Shown here: piece after piece, positions 1 through 8,516 of the stretch
How the letters are laid out: every line of letters starts with the position of its first letter
Position numbering within the stretch: the first letter of the stretch is position 1
Source of the DNA: Bacteroidales bacterium
GTDB lineage: Bacteria > Bacteroidota > Bacteroidia > Bacteroidales > ML635J-15
Direction: 5' to 3'
DNA: 64,000 nucleotides
NCBI GenBank assembly: GCA_017651185.1
Contig: JAGCDJ010000043.1
Location: forward strand, 1-64,000
Translations under genes and position numbers: made by a program
The notes under the pieces: model-generated
Database searches by the model: none
What the model was told of the DNA's origin: nothing
The model's input: the letters and a program-made list of their open reading frames with translations, nothing else

Positions 1-704
1 GGACGGCGGGTTTCAACTATTGTAAGACCTTCGATGTCGCGTGGGCAAACGAAAGCAACGGCAAAGTCAGCGTCTGTATCCTTGTAGCCCGAACCTGGGA
101 GGATGAATATTTCGTCTGATGCTGCAACACCGCAAATCATAACCTTAGCACCGCGAACAACGATACCGTCGGCGCGTCTTTCAACGATGTGAACATTGCT
201 GTCGAGGCATGGCTGTTGATGTGGCTTCAAACTACGGTTACCCTTTGCGTCGGTAAGAGCTGCTGCGCAGAGGATTCCGCGTTCCTGTGCCGAAAGTATC
301 CATGCTTTCAGTCTTTCCTGATAGTTGGTGCCAAATTCGGCATCGATGTCGTGGGTAACAGCCCACATTACATTCTGTGCATTCCAGCCAACGCAGGTTC
401 CGCCCGAGCAGGTACCTGTCTGACGGTACATTTCACGTTTCATGCGTGCGTTGTTCATAATGTCCTCGAGGGTTCTCATCATGCTGTTGAAACGCATAAT
501 CGGCTTTCCTGTGAAATCGGAAACAGTTGTGAAGATGTCCTTCTTTTCTTCGCAAGCAGCGCCATCGTATGCGCGTGCGTGACTTTCAACTGTACGGCGA
601 GTTGCTGGGTGGGTTGTAACATCGGTGATTAATTCTCCATTCTTGTAGATATTTGGTCTCATTGCCTTGAGAGCTGCCAAATACTGTTCACGTGTTCTTA
701 TCAT
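1..704 (-). CDS. abfD: 4-hydroxybutyryl-CoA dehydratase / vinylacetyl-CoA isomerase, partial (N-terminal 234 residues)
   Basis: The reading frame starts at an ATG at 704 and runs off the left edge without a stop, so the C-terminal half is missing. The family (4-hydroxyphenylacetate 3-hydroxylase fold with FAD and a [4Fe-4S] cluster) converts 4-hydroxybutyryl-CoA to crotonyl-CoA in the cytoplasm, as in succinate/4-hydroxybutyrate fermentation to butyrate. Visible support is the N-terminal MIRTREQYLAALKAMRPNIY segment, the THPATR motif near residue 31 and the CSGGTCVGW motif at residues 99-107, whose two cysteines lie where the family binds its cluster. The remaining cluster ligands lie outside the window. 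A TATCTTTG box lies 33 bases upstream. Confidence 0.85.
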   Translation of the reverse strand, partial: MIRTREQYLAALKAMRPNIYKNGELITDVTTHPATRRTVESHARAYDGAACEEKKDIFTTVSDFTGKPIMRFNSMMRTLEDIMNNARMKREMYRQTGTCSGGTCVGWNAQNVMWAVTHDIDAEFGTNYQERLKAWILSAQERGILCAAALTDAKGNRSLKPHQQPCLDSNVHIVERRADGIVVRGAKVMICGVAASDEIFILPGSGYKDTDADFAVAFVCPRDIEGLTIVETRR

Positions 705-737
705 AATTTTAAATTTTGTTTGATTAATTTTGATTGG

Positions 738-745
738 CAAAGATA
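738..745 (-). promoter_or_regulatory. -7 box for the 4-hydroxybutyryl-CoA dehydratase gene
   Basis: Read on the minus strand, TATCTTTG matches the Bacteroidota TAnnTTTG element, 33 bases before the ATG at 704. Confidence 0.6.
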
Positions 746-751
746 AGTAAT

Positions 752-785
752 ATTTACGATTTACGAAATACGATTTACGATTTTT
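752..785. repeat. ATTTACGA-type intergenic tract
   Basis: The tract contains three closely spaced copies of a TTTACGA-like unit (cgatttacga, gaaatacga). Almost the same tract recurs at 56772-56796, so it is an interspersed intergenic repeat and not a unique regulatory site. Function unknown. Confidence 0.5.
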
Positions 786-820
786 AAATGGACCGCTATC
801 TTTGCCTGTAACAGAGATTT

Positions 821-2611
821 CTATCTAAACCATTGCTTTACTGGGACATCGAATCCTGCTCCGCGCATATAATTGTAGGTTGCGAGATTCAGGCCGCGCT
901 CGAAGCGGCTCCAGTCGGGTGAACCGTTGCAGGTAAACGGGATTTCGTTGTTGGCGAAAGTGCCTGTGGGTTGGGGGACATGCTTTGCTCCGAATTGCTG
1001 TGGGTTTTGTCCCGAAATGGAGTGGCAGGTCATTGCATAGCGATGCCAGAATGCCGATTGAATAAGCCCTTCCTCAAAGAATTGTCGCACAGTGTCGAGG
1101 CTCTCGTAGAGTTCCTTTTCGGTTTGACTTGGAAAACCGTACATTAGGTAGGCGTGCACCATGATTCCGTTGTTGGCGAAGTTGCGCAGGGTTTCGCGCA
1201 CTGATTTAACGCTTATGCCCTTGTTTATGAGTTTCAGCACCCTTTCCGATGCGACTTCGATGCCACCGCTGACGGCAATGCATCCGCTTTGTGCCATCAG
1301 GAAGCAAAGTTCGTTGTTGTATGCCGATTCGAAACGGATGTTTGTCCAGTAGCTGACGGTCATTTTGCGTTTCAGGATTTCTTCCGAAAGACTTCGTAAG
1401 GTGGTTGGCGGTGCTGCTTCATCAACAAAGTGGAAGCCCGAAATGCCAGTCTGTTTTATTATGCCTTCCATGCGGTCGGCAATTATGTTGGCTGGTGCAT
1501 GGTCGTAGCGACAGATGTAGTCGAGAGTAGTGTCGCAGAAAGTGCATTTTGCCCAGTAGCAACCATGTGCAAGCATCATTTTGTTCCAATGTCCGTTGCT
1601 CCAGAGCTGCTGCATTGGGTTTGCGGTGTCGGCGGTGTCGAGGTAGAGTTCCTTTCGTATTCCATCGAGGCAGGGCGTTCCCCAGTCGCTGAACGCTATG
1701 TTTTCCTTGCTGTCGATGTTTATGCGCTCGATTTTGCTGTCGTTGCCAAGACGCATTGTCCTTACAAGTTCACCGCCCGTCAACAGTCGTTCGAGTGGCA
1801 GTTCTCCATCATCGAATGTTATGGTGTCAACGTAATTGAATATGTGCGTGTCGGAAAGTTGTCGCAGTTCGGTGCTGACATATCCGCCGCCCATGGTTAT
1901 GTGCATTTCGGGGTATTTCTGCTTGATGTATTGGGCGCATCTCAGTCCACCGTACAAGTTTCCGGGGAACGGAATCGAAAGCCCGATGTGTGTGGGTTTT
2001 GTCGCTGTGATTTTTTGTTCTAGCAGTTCCAACATCCATTGGTCGATGAGGTTAGGCGACTTTTCGAGTTCTTCGTTTAGCGGAGTGAAGTCGCTTAGGC
2101 TACGGCAGAGTTTTTCGGCGTAGCGCACCATTTCGAAGTGCGGACTTATGCATTGCTGTATAACATTGCCAATGTCCTCGATGAAGAGTGTACATAGGTA
2201 TTGTGCGCGGTTGTAAGTCCCTGATGTTCCGTAGTCCCATTCAAGATCTTCGGGATTTGGCAGTCGCTTTTGGTTAACCCAGAAATTTGTATTTGCAAAC
2301 AGTTGTGCGAATGTATTGTCACGACCTTGCAGGAATCGTTTCACAGGTTCCACCCATTTTGTGTAGAAGTCCTTGTTCGACAGGATTATCCTTATGTTTA
2401 TGGCTTTCTTCCCCGACACATGCACACCTTCCGCCGCATCGAAAATCTGTGTTATGGAATCTTTGGTTAGAATCTTGTCTATTAGTTCGATACCAAGATC
2501 CATCTGGTCGCATTCTATGCCTATTTTGCGCAGGTATCCGGTTAGTTGTTCTGTCGCTGGATATGCGGTGTTGATTTGCGTGAGCGGTGGCGTTATGAGC
2601 AGGATGTGCAT
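821..2611 (-). CDS. B12-binding-domain radical SAM protein
   Basis: This 596-residue protein has an N-terminal region of cobalamin-binding type (starts MHILLITPPLTQINTAYPA) and a central radical SAM core. The putative cluster motif is GCYWAKCTFCD near residues 351-361. The spacing is C-x4-C-x2-C, not the classical C-x3-C-x2-C, and is seen in a subset of B12-radical SAM proteins. Later motifs such as GGIEVASERVLKLINKGI fit the radical SAM barrel. The substrate cannot be told from sequence; relatives methylate or rearrange unactivated carbons. The gene stands alone between two promoters and belongs to no visible pathway. Confidence 0.8.
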   Translation of the reverse strand: MHILLITPPLTQINTAYPATEQLTGYLRKIGIECDQMDLGIELIDKILTKDSITQIFDAAEGVHVSGKKAINIRIILSNKDFYTKWVEPVKRFLQGRDNTFAQLFANTNFWVNQKRLPNPEDLEWDYGTSGTYNRAQYLCTLFIEDIGNVIQQCISPHFEMVRYAEKLCRSLSDFTPLNEELEKSPNLIDQWMLELLEQKITATKPTHIGLSIPFPGNLYGGLRCAQYIKQKYPEMHITMGGGYVSTELRQLSDTHIFNYVDTITFDDGELPLERLLTGGELVRTMRLGNDSKIERINIDSKENIAFSDWGTPCLDGIRKELYLDTADTANPMQQLWSNGHWNKMMLAHGCYWAKCTFCDTTLDYICRYDHAPANIIADRMEGIIKQTGISGFHFVDEAAPPTTLRSLSEEILKRKMTVSYWTNIRFESAYNNELCFLMAQSGCIAVSGGIEVASERVLKLINKGISVKSVRETLRNFANNGIMVHAYLMYGFPSQTEKELYESLDTVRQFFEEGLIQSAFWHRYAMTCHSISGQNPQQFGAKHVPQPTGTFANNEIPFTCNGSPDWSRFERGLNLATYNYMRGAGFDVPVKQWFR

Positions 2612-2661
2612 AAGTGTGGTAAACTATTTTTTTGTTCTATTTTGGGTCATATATTTGGTCA

Positions 2662-2669
2662 CAAAGATA
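2662..2669 (-). promoter_or_regulatory. -7 box for the radical SAM gene
   Basis: TATCTTTG on the minus strand, 50 bases upstream of the ATG at 2611. Confidence 0.55.
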
Positions 2670-2704
2670 ATTGTTTTATTTCTAAAAATATAAATGGGAA
2701 AATA

Positions 2705-2727
2705 GGGGAAATTATTGGAAATTTTCC
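2705..2727. repeat. Imperfect inverted repeat upstream of the first fic gene
   Basis: GGGGAAATTATTGGAAATTT followed by TCC contains a GGAAA/TTTCC inverted repeat just upstream of the -7 box at 2747. The GGGGAAATTA core appears again immediately after the gene (4107-4116). This could be an operator or a boundary repeat. Confidence 0.35.
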
Positions 2728-2746
2728 TCTATTTTATTTTTTGTTG

Positions 2747-2754
2747 TATCTTTG
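2747..2754 (+). promoter_or_regulatory. -7 box for the first fic gene
   Basis: TATCTTTG, 23 bases before the ATG at 2778. Its position supports starting the protein at 2778, because an upstream in-frame start at 2715 would lie before the promoter. Confidence 0.65.
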
Positions 2755-2777
2755 CAACGCGAAAAAAATATAAGAAT

Positions 2778-4097
2778 ATGAATATAGAACCGACACCAAC
2801 ATTGGATCCTATGAAGCAAACAGAAGCCATTCGGATGCTTACTGATTCTAAGCTACAGCCGCTATTTCGGAAAATAAGCGACGAGTATCTATATTGGAAC
2901 AAGGTTAAATATTTGGTGCCAAAAGATATTGATAAGCAGGTATTTTGGCAAGCCGTGAAGATTCAGAGAAATTTGAATGCTCAAAATGTAAAGTTCGGCA
3001 ATTATGTATTTCATTTTACCGTTACAAAGAATATGCTGGCTTTGCTTCATGACTTTGACATGAACTTGGGTGGTAGTTTGGGAACAAAAAGTATTATACC
3101 AACTACAGATAAGAACTATTATTTGATTAGTTCTATTATGGAGGAGGCAATTGCTTCAAGTCAAATGGAAGGCGCATCGACAACGCGGAGAATAGCAAAA
3201 GATATGCTTCGTAAGCAGTTGAAACCTGTAAATAAAAGTCAGCAGATGATTGTAAATAATTACGAGACTATCGGTAAGATTTCGAAGAACAAGCAATCTG
3301 ACTTTTCCGTTGGGGCTTTGCTTGACATACACCGTACCATTGCCAAAAAAACATTGGACAATTCTGAGGATGAGGGCGTGTTCCGTAAGAACAACGACAT
3401 TTATGTGGTTGATGGTATTACTGGTTTTGTCGCGCATACTCCGCCTCCATACACGGAGATTGATGCTATGATTAAAGATCTTTGCGAGTTTGCTAATGCT
3501 GATGACAGTGAAAATTTTATACATCCTATAATCAAGGGTATCATAATTCATTTTGTACTAGCATTTATTCATCCGTTTGTTGATGGTAACGGCAGGACGG
3601 CAAGGTCGTTGTTTTATTGGTATATGATAAAGAAAGGCTATTGGTTGACTGAGTATCTGTCAATTTCAAGAATTATATATACCAATAAGAAATCATACGA
3701 AAAGGCATATCAGTATGTAGAAAATGATGATGACGACTTGTCGTATTTCATTCAATATCATCTTGATGTGATGAAAAAGGCATTTGATGATTTGAAATCG
3801 TATCTGCAACGAAAGATTGATGAGCAGCAGAATGTCATTCGTTTTAGCGGTATTTTAAATGTTAATGAACGACAAAGGTATTTAATAAGAACTATTGTTG
3901 AGAACAAACGGACACTTTTTACACCCAAGGAATTGGCAACACAGTTTAGTGTTACAACAAAAACTGCAAGATCTGATTTGCAAGAATTGGTGGAAATGGG
4001 CTATTTGGTAGCAACAAATCTGAATAAGAGGGCTATTGGGTATATAAAGTCAAGCGAGTTTGAAATGCTGTTACAAAAATCAACAAACAAGCAATAA
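2778..4097 (+). CDS. Fic family AMP-transferase-type protein with C-terminal winged helix
   Basis: The 439-residue protein carries a canonical Fic motif, HPFVDGNGRTAR, near residue 265; the family transfers AMP or a related group to target hydroxyls. An N-terminal autoinhibitory motif of the (S/T)xxxE(G/N) type is visible as SSQMEG near residues 125-131, so the enzyme probably restrains itself (class II Fic) and needs no antitoxin gene. The C-terminal 70 residues (KELATQFSVTTKTARSDLQE) form a helix-turn-helix, suggesting DNA binding or target recognition. It is a single gene on its own promoter. A second, unrelated-in-detail Fic gene lies at 40282. The target is unknown. Confidence 0.9.
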   Translation: MNIEPTPTLDPMKQTEAIRMLTDSKLQPLFRKISDEYLYWNKVKYLVPKDIDKQVFWQAVKIQRNLNAQNVKFGNYVFHFTVTKNMLALLHDFDMNLGGSLGTKSIIPTTDKNYYLISSIMEEAIASSQMEGASTTRRIAKDMLRKQLKPVNKSQQMIVNNYETIGKISKNKQSDFSVGALLDIHRTIAKKTLDNSEDEGVFRKNNDIYVVDGITGFVAHTPPPYTEIDAMIKDLCEFANADDSENFIHPIIKGIIIHFVLAFIHPFVDGNGRTARSLFYWYMIKKGYWLTEYLSISRIIYTNKKSYEKAYQYVENDDDDLSYFIQYHLDVMKKAFDDLKSYLQRKIDEQQNVIRFSGILNVNERQRYLIRTIVENKRTLFTPKELATQFSVTTKTARSDLQELVEMGYLVATNLNKRAIGYIKSSEFEMLLQKSTNKQ

Positions 4098-4133
4098 GGG
4101 AAATTAGGGGAAATTAAGAGAAAATTTCCCTTA
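4095..4133. terminator. Hairpin after the first fic gene
   Basis: Arms TAAGGGAAATT and AATTTCCCTTA (11 bp, perfect) flank a 17-base loop that repeats GGGGAAATTA. It lies between two convergent genes and could end transcription from either side, but the U-run is poor. It shares its core with the repeat at 2705-2727. Confidence 0.45.
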
Positions 4134-4147
4134 ATTTCTATGTTCCT

Positions 4148-5632
4148 TTACTTTTCCCAACCTTCAAATACCTCTTCGCCGTACTGGTTGTGTTCGTTTT
4201 CGCCGTGAAGCGGTTTCCAGACTTGTGCGAAGAAAGGATTGCCCTTGGCAATTTCGTCGTAATTCCATGGTGTGGGCAGACATTCGGGACACCAGTGGCC
4301 ACCTTCGAGCACCAGCACTGGAGATGCCTTGAACTTGTGTCCGAACTGGCATTCCCATTCGAGTGGAGTGCGGAAGTCGCCTTTCTCCATTGTTTCGCTC
4401 AGACATTTGCCTCCACGGAATTCCGCAGCCTTGCGCATGTCGTCGATAGTCCATTCGCTGCGAGGTTTCTGCTCGTCGTAGCCATGGTCTATTTTTACGA
4501 TGTCGGTTTCGCTCGGGTGGGAGAGATCCTGATGTTTCCAGTCGGGAATTGCCTTGTAGCGTTCCAGCGAACCGTAGTATGCTGATATTCTTTGCTTTTC
4601 GTTGTGTTTAATCCACCATTGAGTTCCCCATTTCTTCTTATATGCCATCGGACGCATTGCCCACCTTATAATAAATCCGGGGACAATAGCTGCAAGGTTG
4701 AAGAACCACGGCAACTGCTTGCCCATGTTGGTAAAATATTCATCTACAGGTACATTGGCGCGGAAATGCAGGTAGTTTTCAAGAACATCGGAATCGAGGT
4801 ACCATTGTCCGTGGAAGTTGCGCAGAACGAACCATTCAGGTCTGAAAATCTTCTGCGGAGGCGGACAATGTATTGCTTTCAGCAGTTTGCATTCGAATTC
4901 GTAGTTGCTTAGGCGGTATTCCTTTCCACTGCCGATGTTGTAGAAGCGGTTCCAGAACTCGTCGGGAACATTGTCTTCGCACATATTTGCAAGCAGACGA
5001 CCGCTATCCTCTACGGTTGCCCATTCGAGTACTCCACGCAGTGGAACATGGAACATTATCGGGTCGTAGTTCTTGAGAATTTCGGGGTAAAGTATTCCCG
5101 ACTGCCTTAGGCATACCCAGTTGCGAATTCCAGATTCCACGATTGTACGCTCGGCAATTGTCTTGCTAATTGCATAGTGGTCGTAAACGCTTATGCAGAT
5201 AGGGTCGCCGGTGCGTCCCCAGTGAATGGGTTCGTTGCGGTCGCTTGTCTGGGCGACAGAACCTATATAACATACCTTTATATTGTCTGCATTCGGCTGT
5301 GCAAGAACTGCTTTTGCCACATTTTCGGCAGCAATCGCATTTACACGGCGAGTCTTGTTTGGGAAATAGTCGGCTGCTGGCGAAACCATTCCACCGACAT
5401 GCAATACATAGTCGGCATCTTTTGTGGCATTAAGCACATCCTCGTATTTTGTGAGGTCGCCCCATACAATGCGTATGCGGTCGGCGTATGATGCAAGTTT
5501 TTCTTTGTTTTTCTTGCTTGGACGTGCAAGTACGGTTATGTCGAATCTATCTAGTCTCTGCATGAACTCCTGAAGTCCAGCCCAACCCATTGTGCCAGTG
5601 GCACCAGTTATGAATACTCGTTTTTTCATCAT
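4148..5632 (-). CDS. NAD-dependent epimerase/dehydratase with C-terminal treble-clef zinc finger
   Basis: Starting at the ATG at 5632 gives 494 residues. An extended SDR domain begins KRVFITGATGTMGWAG (GxxGxxG nucleotide site) and contains the catalytic pair YAISK, so it should act on a sugar nucleotide or similar substrate with NAD(P). The last ~90 residues are different: GGKCLSETMEKGDF, then ECQFGHKF and WCPECL, arranged like the treble-clef zinc ribbons that bind nucleic acid or protein. The fusion is unusual for an epimerase. The reading frame is open further upstream to 6061, but that would overlap the divergent promoter at 5718. Confidence 0.8.
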   Translation of the reverse strand: MMKKRVFITGATGTMGWAGLQEFMQRLDRFDITVLARPSKKNKEKLASYADRIRIVWGDLTKYEDVLNATKDADYVLHVGGMVSPAADYFPNKTRRVNAIAAENVAKAVLAQPNADNIKVCYIGSVAQTSDRNEPIHWGRTGDPICISVYDHYAISKTIAERTIVESGIRNWVCLRQSGILYPEILKNYDPIMFHVPLRGVLEWATVEDSGRLLANMCEDNVPDEFWNRFYNIGSGKEYRLSNYEFECKLLKAIHCPPPQKIFRPEWFVLRNFHGQWYLDSDVLENYLHFRANVPVDEYFTNMGKQLPWFFNLAAIVPGFIIRWAMRPMAYKKKWGTQWWIKHNEKQRISAYYGSLERYKAIPDWKHQDLSHPSETDIVKIDHGYDEQKPRSEWTIDDMRKAAEFRGGKCLSETMEKGDFRTPLEWECQFGHKFKASPVLVLEGGHWCPECLPTPWNYDEIAKGNPFFAQVWKPLHGENEHNQYGEEVFEGWEK

Positions 5633-5648
5633 AAAATCGTTAGAGACG

Positions 5649-5656
5649 CAAAAGTA
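5649..5656 (-). promoter_or_regulatory. -7 box for the epimerase gene
   Basis: TACTTTTG on the minus strand, 16 bases upstream of the ATG at 5632; supports that start. Confidence 0.6.
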
Positions 5657-5717
5657 ACTTATATTTTTTATGAAATCGTTTTTATGCATAAAATGTTGTT
5701 GCAATGATTTTTTTTTG

Positions 5718-5725
5718 TATCTTTG
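5718..5725 (+). promoter_or_regulatory. Promoter of the tandem FISUMP lipoprotein genes
   Basis: TATCTTTG with a TTG at 5696-5698 spaced 19 bases upstream, the usual -33/-7 spacing in Bacteroidota. It leaves a long leader of about 150 bases before the ATG at 5880, in which no clear structure was recognised. Confidence 0.6.
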
Positions 5726-5879
5726 AAACCGTTTTCGTGCGTATAGTTTTGCTGTATGTATTGAAATAGGAGGCGTTGTACTGCTTGCAGTATCGGCACT
5801 GCGCTTCTTTTGTGTGTTTGTTTTCCTGTGGTGTCGACGGGAATAAATGTTGCTCACGGTACAGATAAGTGAATTGTGT

Positions 5880-8483
5880 ATGAAAAGATATGTATTTTTT
5901 GTGTTAGTTCTCGCTACGATTGTGGGAGTATTGGCAATTGGCGGTTGCGGAAAGAACAAGCAGCCCAAGGTAAAGACTGTTAGTGTGACCGAGTTGTCAA
6001 CGACATCGGCACGGCTTAATGCCGAGATTGTCGATGAGGGTAGCGAGAAAATTGTAAACATGGGTTTCTACTACAGTACCGATGAGGAGATGAAAAACAA
6101 GCAGACCGCACGTTGCAACGGATATGGCACTTCGGAAAAGTATTCCGTGCTTGTCTCCAATTTGCAGTTGGGTACTAAGTATTACTTTCAGGCATTTGCC
6201 GAGAACGGAAAGGGCATCGGCGTAGGTGAGGTCATGACGTTTACTACCTATAACGAGACACAGGGCGGTGGCGGTTCTGGTGGGGGAAACACCCCGACGG
6301 ACCATGGAGAGGTGAACGGACACGAGTGGGTGGATCTAGGCTTGCCTTCTGGCACCAAGTGGGCGACCTGCAACGTTGGTGCTAACTCGCCCGAAGAGTA
6401 CGGCGACTACTTTGCTTGGGGCGAAACCGCCACCAAGGAAACTTACACATGGGACACGTATAAATATTGCAGCGGAACTTACAACACACTTACAAAATAC
6501 TGCAATAACGCAGTTTTGGGCGACGATGGTTTTACCGACAACCGAACGGCATTGACGGTTGGCGACGATGCCGCCGCAGCAAACTGGGGCAATGGCTGGC
6601 GTATGCCTACCAGTGAGCAGTTGCGCGAACTGTACGAGCATTGCATGGTGGTCTGGACGGTGCATAATGGCGTGAACGGACAACTCTTCACAGCCGACAA
6701 CGGCAAGTCCATATTCATCCCTGCCGCCGGTTTCCGCCACGAGGGTTCGCCAACCGATGTGGGTTCTGCCGGATTTGTGTGGTCGAGTTCGCTTTATGCT
6801 GAACATGCCAGCGAGGCGTGGATTCTCCAAATTACTGCCGACGATTGCGGTTTGGTCGACGAAAGCAGATACGAAGGGCTTGCTGTCCGCCCTGTAATTG
6901 CCAGTGGCACTGATAACCCCGATAACCCTGATAACCCAGACGACCCCGATAATCCAGACGACCCCGACAATCCTGCAACTACGGTTACCGTTACCTTCAA
7001 TGCCAATGGCGGCAGTGGCACTATGTCTCCGCAGACGTTTACGGTTGGCGAGCCGCAGCAACTGACTTCGAATAGTTTTGTTCGTGAAAATTATGTGTTT
7101 ACGGGATGGAACACAACGGCAACAGGTACAGGCACTGCCTATTCCAACGAGCAGGAGATAACAATTTCCGCGAACCTTACTTTGTATGCACAGTGGAGAG
7201 CAAATGGTGGCGATAACCCCGAGCCGCCAAGTACGGTTACTGTTACTTTCCACGAAAATGGTGGCACTGGCACTATGTCTCCGCAGACCTTTACCGCCGG
7301 GGTAGCACAGGCGTTGGCGGCAAATAGTTTCACTCGCACCGACTATACTTTCGTTGGATGGAATACCTCTGCAAACGGAAGCGGTACCGCGTATTCCGAC
7401 ATGCAGATGATAACTGTTACCTCAAACATGACTTTGTATGCGCAGTGGAGATACAACCTGGTTACAGTTTCATTTGATTCTAATGGCGGTAGCGGTTATA
7501 TGTCGCCTCAGACATTTACAATTGGAGTAGTGCAAGCATTGTCAAGTAATAGTTTTACTCGTGAGGACTATGTTTTCTCAGGATGGAATACTTCGGCGAA
7601 TGGCTCAGGCACAGCATATTCCGACGGACAGGTGATAATGGTTTCTGCGAATATAACATTGTATGCACAGTGGACACTTACAACTGTTAGGGTAACATTC
7701 AATGCCAATGGCGGTAGCGGAAATATGTCTCCTCAGACGTTTACTGTTGGTGTGGCGCAACAATTGACGGCAAATAGTTTTACCCGCGATGATTATGTCT
7801 TCTTGGGATGGAACACCTCTGCAAACGGAAGTGGAACTTCGTATTCAGACAGACAGTCGATAACAATTTCTGCTAATCTGATCTTGTATGCGCAGTGGAG
7901 AGGTACAACAGGCACATTGAACGGACATGTATGGGTTGACCTTGGTTTGCCTTCTGGCACAAAGTGGGCAACTTGCAATGTAGGAGCGACAAATCCAGAA
8001 GATTACGGGAATAAATATGCATGGGGAGAAACCAGTCCCAAAGAAACTTATACAGCCGCCAATTATACATATTCTGACAATCCGACAACGCTTCCAGCAA
8101 GTGCCGATGCTGCCACAGTCAACTGGGGTTCTGGTTGGAGAATGCCGACCTATGATGAGATTCTAGAACTGTTTCAAAATTGTGTGTATTGGTGGACTAC
8201 TGAAAATGGAGTCTACGGAATGTATTTTGTAGGTAATAATGGGAATTCAATTTTTCTCCCTGGTAATGGTTCTTTTGTGTCTTCAATTTCAATGCCTTTG
8301 GGTGGAACTTTTGCAGGTTCATTTTGGTCAAGTTCGTTTTATTCTATTGATGATGCATGGGTGATTAGCATAATAGATGAGGCATCGGTTGGTTCTATTG
8401 GTTATAATACTGGTTTATGTAACGGAGTTTATAAGATACCTCGCATAAAAGGTCTGACCGTTCGTCCTGTTTGCAATCAGTAG
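5880..8483 (+). CDS. Lipoprotein with two FISUMP domains and four InlB-type B repeats
   Basis: The ATG at 5880 begins a lipoprotein signal (MKRYVFFVLVLATIVGVLAI, then GGC), so the 867-residue protein should be lipid-anchored and probably surface exposed. Residues ~30-120 resemble a fibronectin-III-like domain. FISUMP-type domains (WVDLGLPSGTKWATCNVGA) lie at about 145-340 and 680-867. Between them sit a DNP-rich linker (~342-367) and four Listeria-Bacteroides repeats (about 368-674), each with the pattern TFNANGGSGTMSPQTF, WNTSANGSGT, LYAQW. The 3' part is noticeably more AT-rich than the first half. No enzyme motif is visible; adhesion or surface display is a guess. Confidence 0.85.
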   Translation: MKRYVFFVLVLATIVGVLAIGGCGKNKQPKVKTVSVTELSTTSARLNAEIVDEGSEKIVNMGFYYSTDEEMKNKQTARCNGYGTSEKYSVLVSNLQLGTKYYFQAFAENGKGIGVGEVMTFTTYNETQGGGGSGGGNTPTDHGEVNGHEWVDLGLPSGTKWATCNVGANSPEEYGDYFAWGETATKETYTWDTYKYCSGTYNTLTKYCNNAVLGDDGFTDNRTALTVGDDAAAANWGNGWRMPTSEQLRELYEHCMVVWTVHNGVNGQLFTADNGKSIFIPAAGFRHEGSPTDVGSAGFVWSSSLYAEHASEAWILQITADDCGLVDESRYEGLAVRPVIASGTDNPDNPDNPDDPDNPDDPDNPATTVTVTFNANGGSGTMSPQTFTVGEPQQLTSNSFVRENYVFTGWNTTATGTGTAYSNEQEITISANLTLYAQWRANGGDNPEPPSTVTVTFHENGGTGTMSPQTFTAGVAQALAANSFTRTDYTFVGWNTSANGSGTAYSDMQMITVTSNMTLYAQWRYNLVTVSFDSNGGSGYMSPQTFTIGVVQALSSNSFTREDYVFSGWNTSANGSGTAYSDGQVIMVSANITLYAQWTLTTVRVTFNANGGSGNMSPQTFTVGVAQQLTANSFTRDDYVFLGWNTSANGSGTSYSDRQSITISANLILYAQWRGTTGTLNGHVWVDLGLPSGTKWATCNVGATNPEDYGNKYAWGETSPKETYTAANYTYSDNPTTLPASADAATVNWGSGWRMPTYDEILELFQNCVYWWTTENGVYGMYFVGNNGNSIFLPGNGSFVSSISMPLGGTFAGSFWSSSFYSIDDAWVISIIDEASVGSIGYNTGLCNGVYKIPRIKGLTVRPVCNQ
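6982..7901 (+). repeat. Four in-frame InlB B-repeat units
   Basis: Copies begin near 6982, 7232, 7462 and 7684 and are about 218 bases each. They share nucleotide blocks such as caatgccaatggcggtag. The third copy is the most diverged (TFDSNGGSGYMSPQTF). Confidence 0.8.
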
Positions 8484-8516
8484 CGAAATGTATAATAGCA
8501 ATTTAAATAACTATAT

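Noticed and set aside
2715..2777. Longer N-terminus for the first Fic protein
   Set aside because: The in-frame start at 2715 is upstream of the -7 box at 2747-2754, so it would not be transcribed.
2778..4097. Fic toxin-antitoxin pair
   Set aside because: The inhibitory SxxxEG motif is inside the same protein, and no small antitoxin gene lies beside either Fic gene.
5633..6061. Upstream extension of the epimerase frame
   Set aside because: It runs antisense into the lipoprotein gene and past that gene's promoter; the ATG at 5632 is followed directly by the SDR nucleotide site.
6336..7253. 305-codon open frame on the minus strand within the first FISUMP lipoprotein
   Set aside because: It is a shadow of the repetitive plus-strand gene: no start context or domain, and composition mirrors the sense frame.
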